From positions 193,501 through 257,500 of the forward strand of contig NZ_CP132312.1 in assembly GCF_030733845.1 (NCBI RefSeq): a stretch of 64,000 nucleotides of DNA, written 5' to 3'. The stretch comes from Shinella zoogloeoides. GTDB taxonomy: Bacteria; Pseudomonadota; Alphaproteobacteria; Rhizobiales; Rhizobiaceae. Each line of letters begins with the position of its first letter. Position 1 is the first letter of the stretch. The translations under genes were made by a program, and so were the position numbers. The notes below the pieces were generated by a model, which saw only the letters and a program-made list of their open reading frames with translations, made no database searches and was not told the origin of the DNA. Positions 60,023 through 64,000 of this stretch are shown in pieces.

Positions 60023-60042
60023 GGCCGGCGAAACCGCCGGCC
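60023..60042. other. Strong hairpin between the D-amino-acid lyase and RidA genes
   Basis: Perfect 8-bp stem GGCCGGCG (60023-60030) and CGCCGGCC (60035-60042) with loop AAAC. The T-rich TTCTCTTT follows on the plus side, so it would terminate plus-strand transcripts best; in the minus direction of the genes it is an intercistronic hairpin. Confidence 0.55.
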
Positions 60043-60064
60043 TTCTCTTTCGCGTTGGGAAGCC

Positions 60065-61153
60065 TCACCAGACCGTGCCGCGCGCCGCGACGTCTTCCAC
60101 GCGCGTGACGATCCCGTCGCGATGGAAGACCATGCGGTCGAACAGGTTGCTGACGACGCAGGTATGGTTGGGCACGATCTTCACGAGGCCGCCGACCGGC
60201 GGGAACGTATCCCGGCAGGCCGCGATGTCGACTACCGCATGCTCCTCCGACAGCGAAACGATGCGCGCGCCCTCGAAGCCCTCGATCTCGCCGAAGTCGC
60301 TGAAGCCGAGCAGATCGGAAGTCAGCGCCTTCGAGCCGGCGTCGAGGACGGCGCGGCCCTCCGCGGGGCGCGAGACGACCGTGGCGAGGACATGCATGGC
60401 AAGGTCGTCCCGGCTGCATTCGCCGGCGCGCACCATGCTGCGGTCGTTGTAGACATAGGTGCCGGCGCGATGCTCCGTCGCGGAGGGCACGAGATGGGCC
60501 TTGTAGAGGTCCGGCGAGCCGCCGCTGGAGCGGACCGGGCAATCAATGCCCCTGGCGGCAAGAAGCGCCATCGTCCCGGTGATGAAGGCTTCGACCGCCT
60601 CCGCGCCGCCCGGTGCCGGATAGGTGAGGATGCCGCCGAAATTCAAGGCGGGCGCGGCCGCGATGCGTTCGGCGAGCTGCGCGGCGGCTTCCGGCGTCTG
60701 CACGCCGCACCGCTTGCCGCCCGTATCGCATTCGACGAGCACTGTCAGTGGACGCGCCGCGTCGAAGGCGCCGGCCAGCCCGTCGACCGTCACGGCGCTG
60801 TCGGCGACGACGCTGAGATGCGGCACGCGCTCATGCAGTGCCCGCAGCCGGGCGAGCTTCGCCGCGCCGAGAATGTTGTAGGTGATCAGGATGTCCGTGA
60901 AGCCGGCATCGGCGAAGACGGTTGCCTCGCTTATCTTCTGGCAGTTGATGCCGACCGCGCCGGCCTCTTGCTGCGCCTTCGCGACGGCGACGATCTTGTG
61001 CGTCTTGATGTGCGGGCGGAAAGCCTTGCCGTGCTGGTCGATATAGGCCTGGGCGCGGGCGATATTGGCGGCGAGCCGGTCTTCGTCGATGACGGGCATG
61101 GGGGTTGCGACCTGATCGAGCGGCGTGCCGGCTTCGGGCCAGGGAGACTGCAT
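60065..61153 (-). CDS. D-threonine-aldolase/D-serine-dehydratase-type PLP enzyme
   Basis: A 362-residue fold-type III PLP enzyme. The PLP Lys is in RPHIKTHKIVAVAKAQ near residue 50, and the C-terminal metal-binding His/Cys are likely in IVPNHTCVV, which marks the D-TA/DSD family. It should split or dehydrate a beta-hydroxy D-amino acid. RidA follows it, as expected if an enamine product is released. Start at 61153. The substrate is not assigned. Confidence 0.84.
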   Translation of the reverse strand: MQSPWPEAGTPLDQVATPMPVIDEDRLAANIARAQAYIDQHGKAFRPHIKTHKIVAVAKAQQEAGAVGINCQKISEATVFADAGFTDILITYNILGAAKLARLRALHERVPHLSVVADSAVTVDGLAGAFDAARPLTVLVECDTGGKRCGVQTPEAAAQLAERIAAAPALNFGGILTYPAPGGAEAVEAFITGTMALLAARGIDCPVRSSGGSPDLYKAHLVPSATEHRAGTYVYNDRSMVRAGECSRDDLAMHVLATVVSRPAEGRAVLDAGSKALTSDLLGFSDFGEIEGFEGARIVSLSEEHAVVDIAACRDTFPPVGGLVKIVPNHTCVVSNLFDRMVFHRDGIVTRVEDVAARGTVW

Positions 61154-61278
61154 GGGGAACCTTCGATTGCTTCGGCGCCGGCCGAATCCGGTAGCGCCCG
61201 TTGATGACGCCCGCCACTATGGTACGAATGGCGGCAAGAAGAAATCGGAAACCGAGCGCCGTTCAGGCAGGGCACACC

Positions 61279-61908
61279 ATGCCGCTTCAAAATCGCGTCA
61301 CCCCCTTCGGCGAGATCGTCGCCATCGATCAGCGCGGCCTTTTCACCGGCAATCGCGGTATCATCCATGATCCGGCAACGCGGACGCTCCTTGCCAAACG
61401 CTGGGCGAGCAAGGCCTGGCTGATCTGTGCCTGCGACTTCAAGGGGCGGCGCCGCACCGTGATGGGCGGCCGGAGCTGGACGGAGCTGTTCTTCCTCGAT
61501 GAGGCCGTGGCGCTAGCGGCCGGCCACCGCCCCTGCTTCTTCTGCCGCCGGGAAGCGGCAGAAGGGTTTCGCGCGTGCTGGGCGTCGGCAAGAGGGGAAG
61601 CGCTTCCCGCTGCCGGTGCGATCGACGCCGTTCTGCACGGCGAACGCCTGATGCACCGGACAAAGCGGCTGCATCCATTCACTGGCCCGCCGGCCGCCCT
61701 TCCCGGCGGCGCGGTGGTTGCCGTCGGGAAGGAGGTGTTCACGCTTCGCGCGGGGCTGGCGTATCGCTGGACCATTGCGGGTTATGCTGCGCCACAACAT
61801 CTCGACCATGCCGACGGGCTTCTCACCCCGCCCTCGACGGTGCTGGCGCTGCGTGCGGGATATCGGCCGGTATTTCATCCCTCGGCCGAATCAATAGACG
61901 GTGGATAG
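61279..61908 (+). CDS. Conserved protein of unknown function with a Cys pair
   Basis: A 209-residue cytoplasmic protein without an assigned family. It has a zinc-like HRPCFFCRREAAEGFR motif (His83, Cys86, Cys89) and a C-terminal region with LDHADGLLTPPSTVLALRAGY. A metal-bound DNA/RNA-binding or nuclease-like protein is possible but not shown. The ATG at 61279 has AGGG upstream at a good distance. It stands alone, ending in a terminator just before the repABC region. Confidence 0.7.
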   Translation: MPLQNRVTPFGEIVAIDQRGLFTGNRGIIHDPATRTLLAKRWASKAWLICACDFKGRRRTVMGGRSWTELFFLDEAVALAAGHRPCFFCRREAAEGFRACWASARGEALPAAGAIDAVLHGERLMHRTKRLHPFTGPPAALPGGAVVAVGKEVFTLRAGLAYRWTIAGYAAPQHLDHADGLLTPPSTVLALRAGYRPVFHPSAESIDGG

Positions 61909-61970
61909 AGCTCCCCGAGGCCTGTTTGCGGCCGCCATTCTGCGCTAGAACGGAAAAAGAGTTGAGTTCG

Positions 61971-61992
61971 ACCGTCCGTCTCGGACGGTTTT
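61971..61992 (+). terminator. Rho-independent terminator before repA region
   Basis: Perfect 8-bp stem ACCGTCCG (61971-61978) and CGGACGGT (61982-61989) with loop TCT and T run. It ends the upstream gene and insulates the replication operon. Confidence 0.8.
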
Positions 61993-62194
61993 GTGGTATA
62001 TTATAAGGACCGCCGCAGGCGATTGTGACGGCCTGTGCCTGAAAATGGCAACGATCAAGCGGATAGAGGCCAGCGTAGGGCGCCTCACCGCTACATTTCG
62101 TTAACCATTAATTCCTTGCTCTAACATCAGAATCGGTTCTAAATGCGATTTAATCCTTCATATAGGCTTGAAATCGCATCTTGAGATTCTGGAC
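61993..62194 (+). promoter_or_regulatory. repABC upstream control region with 9-bp inverted repeat
   Basis: No gene is visible. The perfect inverted repeat ATGCGATTT (62144-62152) and AAATCGCAT (62171-62179), 18 bp apart, lies directly before repA. RepA of repABC plasmids represses its own promoter through such sites, so this is a good operator candidate. A GTTAAC-containing AT-rich block is at 62101. A canonical 16-bp parS of the GTT-N10-AAC type was not found here. Confidence 0.55.
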
Positions 62195-63403
62195 ATGAAT
62201 ATGGCCGCAACGTTCGGGCAGGCAATTTCCGAGGTCGATCAACTGATCATCGGACAGGCGCACGAACTGTCAGATAAGCTGAAGCAGCACCGGCTGGAAA
62301 TGTTCCCGCCCGTCGCGCAAAAGAACCTGCGCCAGTTCCAGCTGAGCGAGGCCGCGCATTTTCTCGGCGTCACCAGCGGCTACCTGCGCAATCTCTCGCT
62401 CGAATCCAAGGGGCCGCTGCCGCAGGTCACGCCGTCCGGCCGCCGCTCCTACACCGCCGAGCAATTGCAGGAGATGCGTGAATATCTGGAGCAGAACAGC
62501 CGCGGTCAGCGCTATGTGCCGCGCCGGCGCGGGGCCGAGCACCTTCAGGTCATCGCCGTCGTGAACTTCAAGGGCGGTTCCGGCAAGACGACGACGACCG
62601 CGCATCTTGCCCAGCATCTCGCTCTGACCGGCCATCGTGTCCTCGCCGTCGATCTCGACCCGCAGGCAAGCCTTTCGGCGATCCACGGGTTCCAGCCGGA
62701 ATTCGACGTCAACGAGAACGAGACCCTTTACGGCGCCATCCGCTACGACGACCAGCGCCGGCCGCTGAAGGAGATCATCCGCAAGACGAATTTCCCCGGT
62801 CTCGACATTGTGCCGGGCAACCTCGAACTCATGGAATTCGAGCACGACACGCCGCGCGTCCTGGCACAGGGCAACAGCGGCGATTACGGCCGCATCTTCT
62901 TCGCCCGTCTCGACGAGGCGCTCTCCTCCGTCGCCGACGACTACGACGTGGTGGTGATCGACTGCCCGCCGCAGCTCGGCTTCCTGACGATGAGCGCGAT
63001 TTGCGGCGCGACGGCGGTGCTGATCACCGTGCATCCGCAGATGCTCGACGTCATGTCGATGTGCCAGTTCCTGCAGATGCTGGGCGAGGTGCTGAACACG
63101 CTGAAGAGCGCGGGCGGCAACATGAACCTCGACTGGCTGCGCTATCTCGTGACCCGCTACGATCCCGCGGACGGACCGCAGACGCAGATGGTCGCCTTCA
63201 TGCGTTCGCTGTTCAAGCAGCATGTGCTGACCAGCCCGATGGTGCGAAGCGTCGCCATCGCGGATGCGGCGCTGACCAACCAGACGCTCTACGAGGTGGA
63301 CCGCAGCCAATTCACGCGGGCGACCTACGACCGTGCGCTGGAATCCATGGAGGCGGTCAACGTGGAAATCGTCGATCTCATTCACAAGGCATGGGGGCGT
63401 TGA
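62195..63403 (+). CDS. repA: RepA, ParA-type partition ATPase of a repABC replicon
   Basis: A 402-residue Walker-type ParA ATPase. The N-terminal helix-turn-helix domain (QFQLSEAAHFLGVTSGYLRN) mediates autorepression. The deviant Walker A motif KGGSGKTTTT is near residue 127, and DLDPQAS and VIDCPPQLG are the other ATPase motifs. It segregates the replicon with RepB. ATGs at 62195 and 62201 are both possible, the second having better spacing from GGA; a TTG at 62168 would lie inside the inverted repeat. The repB gene begins 3 bases after its stop. Confidence 0.93.
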   Translation: MNMAATFGQAISEVDQLIIGQAHELSDKLKQHRLEMFPPVAQKNLRQFQLSEAAHFLGVTSGYLRNLSLESKGPLPQVTPSGRRSYTAEQLQEMREYLEQNSRGQRYVPRRRGAEHLQVIAVVNFKGGSGKTTTTAHLAQHLALTGHRVLAVDLDPQASLSAIHGFQPEFDVNENETLYGAIRYDDQRRPLKEIIRKTNFPGLDIVPGNLELMEFEHDTPRVLAQGNSGDYGRIFFARLDEALSSVADDYDVVVIDCPPQLGFLTMSAICGATAVLITVHPQMLDVMSMCQFLQMLGEVLNTLKSAGGNMNLDWLRYLVTRYDPADGPQTQMVAFMRSLFKQHVLTSPMVRSVAIADAALTNQTLYEVDRSQFTRATYDRALESMEAVNVEIVDLIHKAWGR

Positions 63404-63405
63404 TC

Positions 63406-64000
63406 ATGGCGCGCAAGAACGTTCTTTCCAACCTGATAGCACCGGCGTCGGAAAAGTTGACGCCGGTAAACCCGGTTCAGGACGAGCCGCGCCAGCACGT
63501 TACCTACAAGGGCATCGGCGCTCTCGGCGCGGTGACCCGCAGCATCGACGCGTTGGCCGCCAAGGCGGACGCGGCCAAGGAGATCGAGGCGAAGCTGACG
63601 GCCGGCGAGGTCGTCATCGAGCTCGAACCCGACCAGATCGAGGAATCCTTCATTTCCGATCGCCTCGTGCATTCCGACCAGCAGTTCCAGGAGCTCGTCG
63701 AGGCGATGCGCGTGCGTGGGCAGGATTCGCCGATCCTCGTGCGCCCGCACCCCACGAAGGACGGCACCTACCAGATCGCCTTCGGCCACCGTCGCGCGAA
63801 GGCCGCCCGCCTGCTTGGCCGGCCGGTCCGCGCCGTCGTCAAGGCTCTGTCCGACCGCGACCATGTCATCGCCCAGGGGCAGGAGAACAGCGCGCGCGCG
63901 GATCTCTCCTTCCTCGAGCGGGCGACCTTTGCCGGGGAACTGGAGACGCGCGGCTTCGATCGCGAGACGATCATGGCGGCGCTCAGCGCCGACAAGACGA
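63406..64000 (+). CDS. repB: RepB, ParB-type centromere-binding protein (truncated by window end)
   Basis: First 198 residues of RepB; the gene continues past the window. The N-terminal part holds a basic region and the ParB core with VRPHPTKDGTYQIAFGHRR and QGQENSARADLSFLERATFA, the arm and helix segments used for CTP binding and DNA contact. RepB would bind parS sites and activate RepA. The ATG at 63406 follows GGGGGCGTTGATC. repC and the antisense RNA between repB and repC are outside the window. Confidence 0.92.
   Translation, partial: MARKNVLSNLIAPASEKLTPVNPVQDEPRQHVTYKGIGALGAVTRSIDALAAKADAAKEIEAKLTAGEVVIELEPDQIEESFISDRLVHSDQQFQELVEAMRVRGQDSPILVRPHPTKDGTYQIAFGHRRAKAARLLGRPVRAVVKALSDRDHVIAQGQENSARADLSFLERATFAGELETRGFDRETIMAALSADKT

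Noticed and set aside
1-64000. tRNA, rRNA, insertion sequences, integrases or phage genes
   Set aside because: None was recognised when reading both strands; the accessory character rests on the repABC genes and gene content only.

Overview
The window is GC-rich DNA from an alphaproteobacterium. It ends in the first part of a repABC plasmid replication operon: repA is complete and repB runs off the end. Together with the rhizobial-type intergenic hairpin repeat, the BA14K-like protein and the many ABC and Lrp-controlled catabolic operons, this points to a large secondary replicon (megaplasmid or chromid) of a Rhizobiaceae member, something like Rhizobium, Ensifer, Shinella or Agrobacterium. 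No tRNA, rRNA, insertion sequence, transposase, phage gene or CRISPR array was seen.

Layout. 0-0.7 kb: a VapBC toxin-antitoxin pair. 0.7-8.1 kb: a TetR-type regulator beside a divergent polyamine-type ABC uptake operon that continues into a metallo-beta-lactamase-fold hydrolase and an aldehyde dehydrogenase. 8.2-15.3 kb: mixed accessory genes, namely two EamA exporters, a three-domain MerR/XRE/cupin regulator, a VOC protein, a BA14K-like protein, an omptin-family outer-membrane protease, a TetR regulator that looks leaderless, a GFA-like protein, a DUF6958-like protein and a VanZ-like protein. 15.4-33.2 kb: a surface-polysaccharide locus with mannose-1-phosphate guanylyltransferase, a cupin, a polymerase-like membrane protein, a flippase, three glycosyltransferases, an epimerase, a double alpha/beta hydrolase, and an operon of GNAT protein, asparagine-synthetase-like amidotransferase, acyl carrier protein, AMP ligase and NAD-synthase-like ATP pyrophosphatase.

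33.2-47.5 kb: the most coherent system. Ten minus-strand genes face a divergent Lrp regulator and a nitrilase-type amidohydrolase. They encode a cationic-amino-acid-type permease, a universal stress protein, a guanidinobutyrase/agmatinase-type ureohydrolase, a thiamine-diphosphate decarboxylase of the 2-ketoarginine type, an aldehyde dehydrogenase, an ATP-grasp ligase, a C45-type Ntn hydrolase, a D-amino-acid dehydrogenase, an alanine/ornithine-racemase-type enzyme fused to a degenerate arginase-like domain, and RidA. Read together they suggest an arginine route: L-Arg to D-Arg by racemase, to 2-ketoarginine by dehydrogenase and RidA, to 4-guanidinobutyraldehyde, to 4-guanidinobutyrate, to GABA plus urea.

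47.5-53.3 kb: a lipid-remodelling cluster resembling the E. coli ynbABCD set (CDP-alcohol phosphatidyltransferase, CdsA-like enzyme, hydrolase-methyltransferase fusion, PAP2-phosphatase fusion) plus an acyltransferase and a small membrane protein. 53.3-54.6 kb: a RarA/MgsA AAA+ ATPase. 54.8-61.2 kb: a sulfonate-type ABC transporter with flavin-dependent monooxygenase and flavin reductase, then a second RidA and a D-threonine-aldolase-type PLP enzyme. 61.3-64 kb: a conserved unknown gene, then repA and repB. All functions are assigned by reading motifs and gene order; no database search was possible.
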